Source of the DNA: Nocardiopsis quinghaiensis
GTDB lineage: Bacteria; Actinomycetota; Actinomycetes; Streptosporangiales; Streptosporangiaceae
Direction: 5' to 3'
NCBI RefSeq assembly: GCF_008638365.1
Contig: NZ_VWVU01000008.1
Location: 124,001-188,000 of the forward strand
Length of the DNA: 64,000 bases
Shown: piece after piece, positions 8,371-16,170 of the stretch
Layout of the letters: each line of letters starts with the position of its first letter
Numbering within the stretch: position 1 is the stretch's first letter
Notes under the pieces: generated by a model
Database searches by the model: none
Told to the model about the DNA's origin: nothing
Seen by the model: the letters and a program-made list of their open reading frames with translations, nothing else
Made by a program: the position numbers and the translations under genes

Positions 8371-10050
8371 TCAGCCGCCCAGCAGGCCGGACAGTGTCGC
8401 GGACGGGCTGATCACCTCCGGATCCGTCCGTACGTCGACCAGGGTGGGCAGATCCGCCTCCACCGACTCCGCCAGCGCCTTCTCCAGCTCCTCCCGGGTG
8501 TGCACGGTCGCGCCCCGCGCGCCCAGCGAGCGGGCGAACCCGGCCAGGTCCAGCGGCCCGCTGATCCGGGTCCCCGCGATCCGGCCCAACGCGCGGGCCT
8601 GGTGCATGGCGATCGTGCCGTACAGCCCGTTCTGGAACACCACCACGGTGATCGGCGCGCCCGTCCGCACCGCGGTCTCCAGTTCCTGTCCGGTCATCAG
8701 GGTGCCGCCGTCACCGGCCACCGCCACCACCGTCCGGTCCGGGGCGGCGATCTTGGCCGCCACCGCGGCGGGCACGGCATAGCCCATGGCCCCGCTGGTC
8801 GGCGCCAACTGGGTGCGGGGATGCCGGAACCACCAGCCCCGGTGCAGGAAGGAGGCGAAGTTCCCCGCGTCGTTGGTGATCAGCGCGTCCTCGGGCAGCG
8901 CCGCGCGCATTCCCGCGACCACCGCCCACGGGTGCAGCCGGGAGCCGGTGCTCTCGGACGCCTCGAGCGGCACGGTGGCGGTGTCCACCCACATCCGGCG
9001 CGCCGAGCTCCAGTCCCGGTAGGGCGCCTGCACCGGGGCCCCGGCCAGTTCGCCCAGGGCCTCCCGCGCGTCGGCGACGGCGCCGAACCACAGGTTGGCG
9101 GTGGCCCCCACCTGGCCGGGGTCGATGTCGATCTGCGCGACCTGTACGCGTCCTCCCGGTTCGGGCAGCCGGTACCCCTGCGTGGTGGTCTCGCTCATCC
9201 GACATCCGACGACCAGGACTGCGTCGGCCTCCGACAGCGCGTTCAGCACCGGGGGAGGGCACCCCAGCCCCAGGTGGCCGAGGTAGAGCGGGTGGTCGTT
9301 GGGGAACACGTCCTGGCGCCGCCAGGCCGCGTACACGCCGGTGTTGAAGCGCTCGGCGACTCGGACGAGGTCCTCGCGGGCCGCGCGTGCGCCGCCTCCA
9401 GCGATGATCACCGGACGTACCGCCCTGGCCAGCCAGGTCGAGAGCCGGTCCCGGGCCGCCTCGCCCAGGACGGGACGCGGGACCACGTGCGGCTCCGGCG
9501 GGGCCTGCGCTCCGACCCTCTGGCCGAACAGGTCGCCGGGCACCGCGATGGCGACCGGTCCGGGCCGCCCGGTGGTGGCCACGCGGATCGCCCTGGCGGT
9601 GGTCTCCGCGAGCCGGTCGGCCCTGTGCACGGTGGTGGACCACTTGGTGATGGGTGCGTAGAACGCGGTGAGGTCCACCTCCTGGAAGGCCTCCCTGCCC
9701 AACCGGTCGGTCTCGGCCTGCCCCAGGAACACGATCATGGGGGTGGAGTCCTGCATGGCGGTGTGCACGCCCACCGCCAGGTTGGACGCTCCCGGTCCCC
9801 GGGTGGCCGCGGCCACCGCCGGGACGCCGGTGAGCTTGGCCTCGGCCTCGGCCATGAACCCGGCGCCGTTCTCGTGCCGTGTGGAGACCAACCGCATACG
9901 GGGATGCCGGTCGATCGCGTCGGCGAGCTCCAGGAAGCTCTCGCCGGGAACGGTGTAGCACCGTCTGATCCCGGCTGCGGACAGGACCTCCGCCACCGCG
10001 TGCGCGGCGGTGTCGGGGGGAGGGAGGGAGCGGTCGGCGGCTGTGTCCAT
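8371..10050 (-). CDS. Thiamine diphosphate-dependent enzyme of the acetolactate synthase/benzoylformate decarboxylase superfamily
   Basis: A 559-residue protein with the three ThDP-enzyme domains. The N-terminal Pyr domain carries the catalytic Glu in STRHENGAGFMAEAEAK and the GPGASNLAVGVHTAMQD block. A central FAD/NAD-like domain follows (about residues 195-330). The C-terminal PP domain has the GDGG...VVFQN metal-diphosphate motif. It looks like an IlvB relative, but no small regulatory subunit (ilvN) lies nearby and the neighbours are not branched-chain biosynthesis genes. A decarboxylase or carboligase acting on another 2-oxo acid is therefore as likely as acetolactate synthase. ATG 10050 follows GGAAGGAA by 9 nt. 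It is a single gene, flanked upstream by the 53-bp repeat array. Confidence 0.85.
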   Translation of the reverse strand: MDTAADRSLPPPDTAAHAVAEVLSAAGIRRCYTVPGESFLELADAIDRHPRMRLVSTRHENGAGFMAEAEAKLTGVPAVAAATRGPGASNLAVGVHTAMQDSTPMIVFLGQAETDRLGREAFQEVDLTAFYAPITKWSTTVHRADRLAETTARAIRVATTGRPGPVAIAVPGDLFGQRVGAQAPPEPHVVPRPVLGEAARDRLSTWLARAVRPVIIAGGGARAAREDLVRVAERFNTGVYAAWRRQDVFPNDHPLYLGHLGLGCPPPVLNALSEADAVLVVGCRMSETTTQGYRLPEPGGRVQVAQIDIDPGQVGATANLWFGAVADAREALGELAGAPVQAPYRDWSSARRMWVDTATVPLEASESTGSRLHPWAVVAGMRAALPEDALITNDAGNFASFLHRGWWFRHPRTQLAPTSGAMGYAVPAAVAAKIAAPDRTVVAVAGDGGTLMTGQELETAVRTGAPITVVVFQNGLYGTIAMHQARALGRIAGTRISGPLDLAGFARSLGARGATVHTREELEKALAESVEADLPTLVDVRTDPEVISPSATLSGLLGG

Positions 10051-10169
10051 GGGGGTGGAGTTCCTTCCATCGTCGCAAGGTCCACGCGGTGCGTCCGGAC
10101 ACGCTGCGTCATGGTGGTGCGTCCGGGCGTATGCGGCCGACTTTGACAGCCCGTCCCGGACCGGTCAAG

Positions 10170-10334
10170 GACGGGTGGGGGTTGCTGCGGTCGTAGGCCG
10201 TCGGTTGAGGGTGGTGGAGGGTGACGGGTGGGGGTTGCTGCGGTCGTAGGCCGTCGGTTGAGGGTGGTGGAGGGTGACGGGTGGGGGTTGCTGCGGTCGT
10301 AGGCCGTCGGTTGAGGGTGGTGGAGGGTGACGGG
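10170..10334. repeat. Perfect tandem repeat: three copies of a 53-bp unit plus a short partial
   Basis: Units begin at 10170, 10223 and 10276 with GACGGGTGGGGGTTGCTGCG, and a truncated fourth starts at 10329. The three full copies appear identical base for base. The array lies between the ThDP enzyme start and azlD, in the only gap of this block. 53 is not a multiple of three and no supported gene crosses it, so it is a noncoding minisatellite. Confidence 0.95.
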
Positions 10335-10363
10335 AGGGCCTGTGGACGGTCCCCACCGGGGAC

Positions 10364-10681
10364 TCAGCCGACGCCGAGGGCGCGCAGGACCGCCGTCGTG
10401 GCCGCGGCGGCGATGATCACGACGAGGAAGGGCGCGCGCAGGACCAGCGCGAGGACGGCGGCGCCCAGGCCGCCCATCCGGGCGGCGTCCCAGGCCAGTG
10501 CCTGTCCCTCGCCGCGCAGGGCCTCCACCGCGATCAGCGCGGCCAGCAGCGCGATGGGCACGGCGGTGGCGAACCGGCGCAGCCACGGATTGTCCAGGAG
10601 CCGCCGGGGCGCGGCCAGGCCCGCGTACTTGAGCAGGTAGCAGCCCGCGGCGGTGGCGATGAGCGCGGCCCACAGGGTCAC
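10364..10681 (-). CDS. azlD: AzlD-family small membrane subunit of a branched-chain amino-acid exporter
   Basis: A 105-residue membrane protein with three to four hydrophobic helices: LWAALIATAAGCYLLKYAGL, FATAVPIALLAALIAVEAL, and a C-terminal pair ending TTAVLRALGVG. It has the size and helix pattern of AzlD, which pairs with AzlC to export branched-chain amino acids and analogues. The GTG start at 10681 overlaps the azlC stop by four bases (GTGA), indicating translational coupling. Substrate specificity is inferred from the family. The AraC regulator upstream of azlC is the probable controller. Confidence 0.85.
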   Translation of the reverse strand: MTLWAALIATAAGCYLLKYAGLAAPRRLLDNPWLRRFATAVPIALLAALIAVEALRGEGQALAWDAARMGGLGAAVLALVLRAPFLVVIIAAAATTAVLRALGVG

Positions 10682-11403
10682 GGCCGGACCTCCTCGGGCC
10701 GGTTCTCCCCGGCGGGGGCGCCCGCCTCGGTGTCGGGGCCGATGAGCGCGACCAGCGCGGCCGAGGCGGCCAGCAGCACCGGGACGCCGGAGGGAAGGAA
10801 CGGCGTCGCGGCCAGGGCGAGTCCCGCGCCGAGGAGCGCTGTCAGCCAGGTACGCCCGTCCCCCTCGCGCAGGCGGGGCCACAGCAGCCCCAGGAAGATC
10901 GCAGGGCCCACCGCGTCCAGCCCGAACACGCTGATGTCGCTCACCCGTTCCGTGGCCAGGGCGCCGACCAGGGTCGTGGACACCCAGAAACCGCCCAACA
11001 CCGTGTAGGTCGTCACGAACGCGGTGCGTGCCGACTCCCGGTCCGGTTGGACCAGGGTCACCGCCGTGGTCTCGTCGATCACTCCGTGCGCGGCCAGCGC
11101 CCGCCGCGCGCCCCTCCAGCCCAGCACGTCCGCCAGACGCAGCCCGTACAGGGTGTTGCGGGCGCCCAGGAGTAGTGCCCCCATCGCCCCCGCGACCAGG
11201 CTGCCGCCTCCGGCGATCACCCCGACCAGGGCGAACTGGGAGGCCCCGGTGAACATGAACAGGCTCAGGAAGACGGACTGTGCCGGGGACAGCCCGGCGG
11301 TCACGGCCGCGGTGCCGAACGCCAGACCGGCGGCGCCCACGGCGACGCCGATCCCCATGCTGTCGCGCACCACCGGCGACCGAAGGAGAGAGAAGGGTTT
11401 CAC
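10678..11403 (-). CDS. azlC: AzlC-family branched-chain amino-acid exporter, large subunit
   Basis: A 241-residue inner-membrane protein with about eight helices. It has the AzlC hallmarks GIGVAVGAAGLAFGTAAVTAG near the N-terminus, the FMFTGASQFALVGVIAGGGS block, and the GARNTLYGLRLA motif. The GTG start at 11403 (MKPFSLLRS) places a short cytoplasmic tail before helix 1. The frame is open far upstream, but that extension crosses the araC gene and is not coding. It forms an operon with azlD. An AraC-type activator gene lies 120 bp upstream in the same direction, a common arrangement for azlCD loci. Confidence 0.88.
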   Translation of the reverse strand: MKPFSLLRSPVVRDSMGIGVAVGAAGLAFGTAAVTAGLSPAQSVFLSLFMFTGASQFALVGVIAGGGSLVAGAMGALLLGARNTLYGLRLADVLGWRGARRALAAHGVIDETTAVTLVQPDRESARTAFVTTYTVLGGFWVSTTLVGALATERVSDISVFGLDAVGPAIFLGLLWPRLREGDGRTWLTALLGAGLALAATPFLPSGVPVLLAASAALVALIGPDTEAGAPAGENRPEEVRP

Positions 11404-11522
11404 ACACCCGACGCTAGGAGAGGGGGTCGTTCGGTGTCTTGAACGTTCTTGCCGTTCCCGGCGGCGCCGCGCACGGCCACGTCCCGCTCGCCCCGCCTGC
11501 CGGGGTGGGGGAGGAAGGGGTC

Positions 11523-12380
11523 TCAGCAGGCCAGCAGGGCGCGCTGGTAGGCGCCGGGCGGTACCCCCAGGTGGCGCTTGAAGTGGCGGGTCAGGTGCGG
11601 CTGGTCGGCGAAACCGACCTCCACGGCGACCTCGCCCGCACGGCGGCCGGAGGCGAGCAGCGTCCGGGCCCGCTCCACCCGCAACTGGTTGAGGTAGGCG
11701 TGCGGGGGCAGCCCGTGGACGGCGCGGAAGGCCCGGGACAGGGCGAACGGCCCGATGCCCAGCCGGGAGGCGAGTTCCTCCAGGGTCGGCGGATCCACGA
11801 GGCGTTCGGCGAGCAGCAGCCGGGCCCGCTCCACCTCGGGACGGGCGGTGCTCCGGACCGGATCGGGCACCCGCTCGCGTCCGTGGGAGCGCAGCAGCAT
11901 CCCCAGTCCCTGCCGGGCCAGGGAGGAGGAGGCCAGCCGGTCTCCCCGCTCGGCGGCCACGTGCGCGGCGGCCAGCACCCGGGCGGCGTCGGGCGCGTCG
12001 ATACCGGACTCGGTGAACCCGGGGGTGCCCCGCATCCCCAGTTCGCGCGCGACACCGGCCACCACATCGGTGGAGGGATAGAACACGCGGTAGCCCCAGC
12101 CCTCGGGGACCCCGGCGTGACCGGTGTGCACCTCCCCGGGGCCGACCACCGCCAGCCCGCCGGGCCCCACCCGTGCCCGGCCCCGGGAGTGCGAGTACTC
12201 CTCGACGCCGTGGGTGATCACCCCGATGGTGTAGGTGGGATGGGTGTGCCGGGTGAACGTGGTGGTGACGAAGTGCGCGGTGAGGAGCTCGGTCTCGGGC
12301 AGCCCGGAGAAGCGCCAGTAGCGCGCGTGCTCCGTACGGGGGTTCTCGACCTTCGGGTGGATGTCTCCGGGCATGCCCAT
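11523..12380 (-). CDS. AraC-family transcriptional regulator with cupin sensor domain
   Basis: A 285-residue regulator. Residues about 35-110 form an AraC-type cupin sensor (HPTYTIGVITHGVEEYSH..VVGPGEVHTGH). The C-terminal about 100 residues hold the two helix-turn-helix motifs (LEELASRLGIGPFALSRAFR and AGEVAVEVGFADQPHLTRHF), the second ending in the usual FKRHLGVPPGAYQ. It precedes azlC and azlD in the same orientation and probably activates the exporter on sensing an amino acid. A second ATG two codons downstream (MPGD) is an equally good start. It is divergent from the GNAT gene. Confidence 0.92.
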   Translation of the reverse strand: MGMPGDIHPKVENPRTEHARYWRFSGLPETELLTAHFVTTTFTRHTHPTYTIGVITHGVEEYSHSRGRARVGPGGLAVVGPGEVHTGHAGVPEGWGYRVFYPSTDVVAGVARELGMRGTPGFTESGIDAPDAARVLAAAHVAAERGDRLASSSLARQGLGMLLRSHGRERVPDPVRSTARPEVERARLLLAERLVDPPTLEELASRLGIGPFALSRAFRAVHGLPPHAYLNQLRVERARTLLASGRRAGEVAVEVGFADQPHLTRHFKRHLGVPPGAYQRALLAC

Positions 12381-12567
12381 ACCCCCAGGTTAGGGAGTGC
12401 GGCCAGCGGAGGCGGCCGTCGCCCCCGGCGTCTTCCGCCCACCTCCCCCGTGCCTCCCCGCCGCGTTCCCCGCGCACGTCCTCCGGTGCCTCGCACCCTT
12501 GTGTGGCGGGGGCGCCCGGGGCCACCCGCAGGACGGGTACGGTCGGGCGCACGGCTAATCTGCGGGC

Positions 12568-13005
12568 ATGACTACGACCGAGATCCGCCTGGCACGGGAC
12601 GAGCGCGACCGTGCCGCAGTGTTCGTCATCCGGGGAGCCGTGTTCGTCGCCGAGCAGCAGGTGCCCATCGAGGAGGAGTGGGACGCGCGCGACGCCACCG
12701 CCGACCATCTCCTCGCCCTGGACGGAGGCGTCCCCGTGGGAACGGTGCGACTGGTGGACCTGGGCGGCGGAGTGGGCCTCCTCGGCCGCCTGGCGGTCCT
12801 GCCCAAGAGGCGCGGCACCGGTACCGGTGCCGCGCTGGTCCGCGCGGTGGAGGAGCGGGCCCGCGAGCGTGGACTGGGCGCGGTGGAGCTGCACGCGCAG
12901 ACGCACGCGCTGGGCTTCTACGCGCGGCTGGGTTACACCGCCCACGGCGAGGAGTTCCTGGACGCCGGGATTCCGCACCTGCACATGGTGCGTGAGCTGG
13001 ACTGA
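12568..13005 (+). CDS. GNAT-family N-acetyltransferase
   Basis: A 145-residue single-domain GCN5-related acetyltransferase. The acetyl-CoA pyrophosphate-binding motif is RLAVLPKRRGTGTGAALVRA (motif A, around residue 75). It is followed by the ALGFYARLGYTAHGEEFLDAG segment (motif B) and the terminal IPHLHMVREL strand, typical of the ElaA/YjcF subgroup. The substrate is unknown. An AT-leaning spacer with TAATCT just before the start may hold a short-leader promoter. It is divergent from the AraC gene. The next gene downstream is 146 bp away, so it is probably monocistronic. Confidence 0.88.
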   Translation: MTTTEIRLARDERDRAAVFVIRGAVFVAEQQVPIEEEWDARDATADHLLALDGGVPVGTVRLVDLGGGVGLLGRLAVLPKRRGTGTGAALVRAVEERARERGLGAVELHAQTHALGFYARLGYTAHGEEFLDAGIPHLHMVRELD

Positions 13006-13075
13006 CGGCGTCGCCGGTGCTTCCCGTCTCCACGCCGTGTGACGGGGAGCGCAGCGCCCGGCCCAGGTGAAACGG

Positions 13076-13094
13076 AATACTACCGAGTAGGATT
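13076..13094. promoter_or_regulatory. Imperfect palindrome overlapping a -10-like box upstream of the thioesterase
   Basis: AATACTAC-CGA-GTAGGATT forms a dyad with 7 of 8 positions matching. It contains the -10-like TAGGAT and is 58 bp before the thioesterase ATG. The size and shape fit a TetR-type operator, but no TetR gene is adjacent, so the regulator is unknown. Confidence 0.4.
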
Positions 13095-13151
13095 CGGTTC
13101 GGTGGTGGTGCCCCCATCCGCCCGTGCACACGCCGAATCGACGAGGAACAC

Positions 13152-13823
13152 ATGACGCTCAACACGCAATCGGTAACCGAGCGCCCCGACCCGCGCATCT
13201 TCGGTCTCCCGGTGGTCGAGCAGGCCCAGATCCCCGCTGAGCTCCGCTCCCTCGTGGCCCGCGTCCACGACCTCATCGACGCCGTCGCCAACACCGAGGC
13301 CGACGCCGACACCCTCGCCGAGGCCGCCTCCACCGTCGAGGCCGTCACCGGCGGGCTGAACGTCGCCCGGCGCCAGATCGGCACCATGGTCCGGCGCGAC
13401 CTCCAGTCCGGCGACACCGAGTTCGGCACCATCACCAACATCGTCGCCGGTGACACCAACCCCGCCGCTCCGCCGCTCCTGCTGGAGCGCACCCCCGAGG
13501 GGCTGCGCGGCGAGGTCACCCTCAACACCATCTACCAGGGCCCGCCCGGACTCGTGCACGGCGGCTGGATCGCGGCCCTGCTCGACCAGGCCGTCGGCAG
13601 CGTCTCCGCCGTCGAGACCGCGCCCGGGCTCACCGCCAACCTGAAGGTGGACTACCGCAAGCCCACACCGCTGTTCACCCCGCTGGAGGTCACCTCGTGG
13701 GTGGAGCGGGTGGAGGGCCGCAAGGTCTTCGTGGCCGGACGGATCCGCGCCCACGGAGAGGTCACCGCGGAGGCGACCGCCCTCATGATCCAGGTCAGTC
13801 TTCCCGGGGCACAGGACGGCTGA
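13152..13823 (+). CDS. PaaI-type hotdog-fold thioesterase
   Basis: A 223-residue protein with a helical N-terminal extension (residues 1-100, with the acidic helix DAVANTEADADTLAEAAS) and a C-terminal hotdog domain. The central hotdog helix and active-site motif GLVHGGWIAALLDQAVG lies at about residues 134-150, followed by strands TANLKVDYRKPTPL and KVFVAGRIRAHGEVTAEATA. The family hydrolyses acyl-CoA thioesters. The long N-terminal extension is seen in actinobacterial members that act on larger acyl chains, but substrate cannot be assigned. It is a separate unit: a possible operator sits upstream, and the chorismate mutase leader with its own -10 box begins 90 bp after the stop. Confidence 0.85.
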   Translation: MTLNTQSVTERPDPRIFGLPVVEQAQIPAELRSLVARVHDLIDAVANTEADADTLAEAASTVEAVTGGLNVARRQIGTMVRRDLQSGDTEFGTITNIVAGDTNPAAPPLLLERTPEGLRGEVTLNTIYQGPPGLVHGGWIAALLDQAVGSVSAVETAPGLTANLKVDYRKPTPLFTPLEVTSWVERVEGRKVFVAGRIRAHGEVTAEATALMIQVSLPGAQDG

Positions 13824-13914
13824 CCGCGGCCGACCAGCGGACACTCCCCTCGACGTACGGGCCGAAAAGACGTTCCCGGGCGCGCCGTGGCACCCCCCCC
13901 ACCGGCGGTTCCGG

Positions 13915-13920
13915 TAGGAT
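13915..13920 (+). promoter_or_regulatory. -10 box (TAGGAT) for the chorismate mutase transcript
   Basis: TAGGAT lies eight bases before the leader-peptide ATG at 13928, so transcription would begin at or next to that ATG (leaderless). No good -35 hexamer is seen 17 bp upstream; a C-run occupies that place. Confidence 0.5.
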
Positions 13921-13927
13921 CACCGGC

Positions 13928-13987
13928 ATGATCCGCCGCTATCACGTGTTTAGCCAGCCGACGCTCCCGTCGGCCGCTCGCACGTAG
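13928..13987 (+). CDS. Probable leader peptide of the chorismate mutase operon
   Basis: A 19-codon ORF encoding MIRRYHVFSQPTLPSAART. It is followed 25 bp later by a Rho-independent-type hairpin and then, 122 bp further on, by the chorismate mutase gene. The ORF starts about one helical turn after a -10 box, so it would be the first thing translated. It includes one Tyr and one Phe codon, the end products of the chorismate mutase branch, but no run of aromatic codons, which weakens the attenuation model. The arrangement of promoter, short ORF, terminator and biosynthetic gene is the evidence; function is inference. Confidence 0.55.
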   Translation: MIRRYHVFSQPTLPSAART

Positions 13988-14012
13988 GCGGCAGCAGGGA
14001 TCGTCGGCAACA

Positions 14013-14046
14013 GAGCACCAGGGCCAAGGCCCGGGTGCTCTTTCGT
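14013..14046 (+). terminator. Attenuator-like terminator upstream of chorismate mutase
   Basis: GAGCACC (14013-14019) pairs with GGTGCTC (14034-14040), with internal GGGCC/GGCCC pairing, and is followed by TTTCGTT. It is one of few hairpins here with a T-rich tail. It lies inside the chorismate mutase leader, after the short ORF, though it could also end the thioesterase transcript. Confidence 0.75.
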
Positions 14047-14167
14047 TCTCCAGGCGGCCGACGCCCCACGACACGCTCTCCACGCATCCACTCCGCGGGG
14101 GACGTACGGCCGCACCGCGTCCGTACCGGGCCCGACGGCGGCCCGTTCCCACACAGAGGGAGACACC

Positions 14168-14497
14168 GTGTCCGAGAGCCACCCCGCACCCGCGTCCCCA
14201 GAGCACCGGGATCCCTCCGCGGACGAGGAGATCCGCCGGCTGCGCGGGCGTATCGACCAGTTGGACGCCGAGCTCGCCGAACTCCTCGAACGCCGTGCCC
14301 TCATGGCCGCCCGGGTGCAGCGGCTCAAGCCGGTCGGCTACTTCGCCGGGCGCGACATGCGGCGCGAGCGTGAACTGGTCGAGCGCATGGCCGAGCGCGC
14401 CCCGCGCCTGGGCCCGGAGCGGCTGGCCGCCATCATGGACGGGGTCATCAGCGCCGGACTGGCCGCGGCCCAGGAGGAGGCCGCGCGCACCACGTGA
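14168..14497 (+). CDS. Chorismate mutase, AroQ class
   Basis: A 109-residue all-helical chorismate mutase that converts chorismate to prephenate for Phe and Tyr synthesis. It has a disordered 20-residue N-terminus. The AroQ core begins EEIRRLRGRIDQLDAELAELL, with the conserved Arg (RGRID) and the ERRALMAARVQRLK helix. Next is the GRDMRRERELVERM segment, where a GRD/RE pair normally contacts substrate, then the C-terminal helix LGPERLAAIMDGVISAGLAA. The GTG start at 14168 has AGAGGGAG 8 nt upstream. It is preceded by a probable leader peptide and terminator, so it may be controlled by aromatic amino-acid supply. It converges on the EEP-fold gene with a gap of only 4 bp. Confidence 0.92.
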   Translation: MSESHPAPASPEHRDPSADEEIRRLRGRIDQLDAELAELLERRALMAARVQRLKPVGYFAGRDMRRERELVERMAERAPRLGPERLAAIMDGVISAGLAAAQEEAARTT

Positions 14498-14501
14498 GTC
14501 C

Positions 14502-15779
14502 TCACGGCCCCGCCGCCCCGGGGCGGACCACGTCCACCCACACCAGCCGGTGGTCGGAGCTGGGGAAGGGGCGGTCGCCGGTCAGACGGAACAGGGGATC
14601 GTCCACGGTCGGCCAGAACACCCCGGAGGATCGGGCCGGAAGGGCCCGCGAGGGCAGCACGTAGTCCACGCGCAGGTTGCCCGGGCCGGGCTCGTCCGCG
14701 AAGTCGGCGCTGTCCAGGCCCGGGTCGCCCGCGTGCCCGTCGTTGGCGCCGCCCTGGCGCCGGGCCGCGCCCCGTCCTCCCTGGCTGGACGGGCGCACGT
14801 CGGTGATGCCGGGATGCTCCAGGAGCCGGGTGACGGCCCCCGGGTGCGCGTCGCCGTCGTGGGGGTCGGCGTTCAGGTCACCGGCGATGACGAACGGGGC
14901 ACCGGCGGGCAGGCCGCCGCGCCGTCCCCGGTCGTCGTAGACGTAGGAGCCCGCGCCCGGGGTGACGTAGTCGGCCCAGAAGCGGATCTCGTCGTGGTTG
15001 CGCGCGACGTTGCGCCCCTCCGGGCCGTCGAAGGCGGGCGGCGTGGGATGGCTGGCCAGCAGGTGGACCGGGCATCCCCCGCCGGTGTCGACGGGCAGGT
15101 CCCAGTGGCTCTTGGAGGAGAGCCGCAGGACGTCGAGGGCTTCAGGGGAGTAGTAGGGCTCGCCGGTCCCGGGGAGGGTGGGCAGGAGCGCGCCGGGCAT
15201 GTCCGCCCACCGGAAGGTACGGAAGGTGCGCACCCGCTCGGTGACGATCGGGTACGCCGAGTACACGACCATCCCGTACTGGCCCGGGAAGAGCCCGTAG
15301 CCGAAGGCGTCCGCGGCGTAGCCGGGAGCGCCGGGCTCGGTCACCGCCTCTCCGTCGCCGTTGAGGTCCGCCCCCGAGGCCACACCGGTGTTGACGGGCG
15401 CGGTGTACACGTACGGGTACTCGACGGCCTCGGCGCCGTTGTGCCCGACGGACAGGTAGTGGTCCTGGAACAGGCGGGGACCGGCGCCCTCCTCGTCGTG
15501 GTCGAACTCGTTGACCAGGAGGACGTCGGGGCGCACGCGCTGGATGATCTCGGCGACGTTGCGCGCCTGCTCGCTGCCGGGAGCGGACAGCTCCTCGACG
15601 AGCGCGCCCCGCTCCGGGCGCTCCAGCGCGGCGTTGAACGTCGCGAACCGCACCTCGTGCGGGCCCGGGGGGCCGGGGACCGACGGCGACGCACCGGCGG
15701 GGACGGGGGACGCCGTCAGGCCGGACGAGGCGAGGACCAGGGTGGAGGTGGAGGCCACCGGGCGTGAGGGCGGACGCAT
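14502..15779 (-). CDS. Secreted endonuclease/exonuclease/phosphatase (EEP) family protein
   Basis: A 425-residue protein beginning with a short Arg-Pro stretch and a Ser/Thr/Ala-rich probable signal sequence (STLVLASSGLTASPVPAGAS). The EEP fold is shown by VRFATFNAALERP near residue 45, LVNEFDHDEEG (metal-binding Glu), FVIAGDLNADPHDGD around residue 300, and the terminal SSDHRLVWVDV (catalytic Asp-His). Members cleave phosphodiesters or phosphomonoesters of nucleic acids, lipids or inositol phosphates. A secreted actinobacterial member could be a nuclease or phosphatase for phosphate scavenging, but substrate is not determined. The TGC-rich spacer upstream contains terminator hairpins, so it is likely transcribed alone. 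Confidence 0.85.
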   Translation of the reverse strand: MRPPSRPVASTSTLVLASSGLTASPVPAGASPSVPGPPGPHEVRFATFNAALERPERGALVEELSAPGSEQARNVAEIIQRVRPDVLLVNEFDHDEEGAGPRLFQDHYLSVGHNGAEAVEYPYVYTAPVNTGVASGADLNGDGEAVTEPGAPGYAADAFGYGLFPGQYGMVVYSAYPIVTERVRTFRTFRWADMPGALLPTLPGTGEPYYSPEALDVLRLSSKSHWDLPVDTGGGCPVHLLASHPTPPAFDGPEGRNVARNHDEIRFWADYVTPGAGSYVYDDRGRRGGLPAGAPFVIAGDLNADPHDGDAHPGAVTRLLEHPGITDVRPSSQGGRGAARRQGGANDGHAGDPGLDSADFADEPGPGNLRVDYVLPSRALPARSSGVFWPTVDDPLFRLTGDRPFPSSDHRLVWVDVVRPGAAGP

Positions 15780-15843
15780 GAGGACATTCTCCCAGCGGAG
15801 GGCGCGTCGGACGACGAAGGGCCCGCGCGGCGGGCCCCGTGGG

Positions 15844-15890
15844 GACGGGCCCCTCCCCGGGGCGTGTTCCGCCGGGGGAGAGGGCCCGTC
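15844..15890. terminator. Hairpin downstream of the small-gene pair at 16 kb
   Basis: GACGGGCCC-CTCCCCGG pairs with CCGGGGGAGAGGGCCCGTC across a short loop. It lies 26 bp after the stop of the minus-strand gene 15916-16170, and upstream of the EEP gene in the same direction. Confidence 0.65.
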
Positions 15891-15915
15891 GTCCTTCGTG
15901 TGGTTCCTCCGTGCC

Positions 15916-16170
15916 TCACGGGTACCTCTGGGGAAGGTCGCCCGCCCGGAGTTCGGAGAAGGTCACCATCCGCGTTCCGGGCCGGGTGAGCACGGCTCCG
16001 CCGCGTGCGAAGAAGACGGTTCCCCCGGGCACGCGCAGGTTGAGGAGGCCGACGGCCGAGCACAGGATCCGCCGCGGTGCCACCTTCTCCACGCCCGCCG
16101 TCGCGGCGAGGGAGTCGGCCACCTCGGGGCCGACCTCGGCGAGGAACCGGGGGAGTTCGTGCGCGCTCAC
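15916..16170 (-). CDS. Small hypothetical protein paired with the 16167-16484 gene
   Basis: An 84-residue protein starting MSAHELPRFLAEVGPEVADS and ending DLPQRYP. No family is recognised. It has a helical acidic N-terminus, then a beta-rich part (VPGGTVFFARGGAVLTRPG, MVTFSELRAGDLP). The GTG start at 16170 overlaps the stop of the upstream gene by four bases (GTGA), so the two small genes are translationally coupled. Together they face away from the WhiJ-type regulator/DUF397 pair. This recalls other whiJ-like loci, where small accessory genes of unknown function cluster with the regulator. The longer frame upstream only shadows the neighbouring gene. Confidence 0.72.
   Translation of the reverse strand: MSAHELPRFLAEVGPEVADSLAATAGVEKVAPRRILCSAVGLLNLRVPGGTVFFARGGAVLTRPGTRMVTFSELRAGDLPQRYP

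Noticed and set aside
8371-10050. ilvB acetolactate synthase as a definite call
   Set aside because: No ilvN or other branched-chain biosynthesis gene is adjacent, and the superfamily includes several other 2-oxo acid enzymes, so only the superfamily is stated.
10051-10169. Small upstream ORF for the ThDP enzyme (starts MTQRVRTHRVD)
   Set aside because: The frame does not stop before the gene and continues as a long shadow, so it is not a leader peptide.
10170-10334. CRISPR array
   Set aside because: The repeats are directly abutting with no spacers and no cas genes are nearby, so it is a tandem minisatellite.
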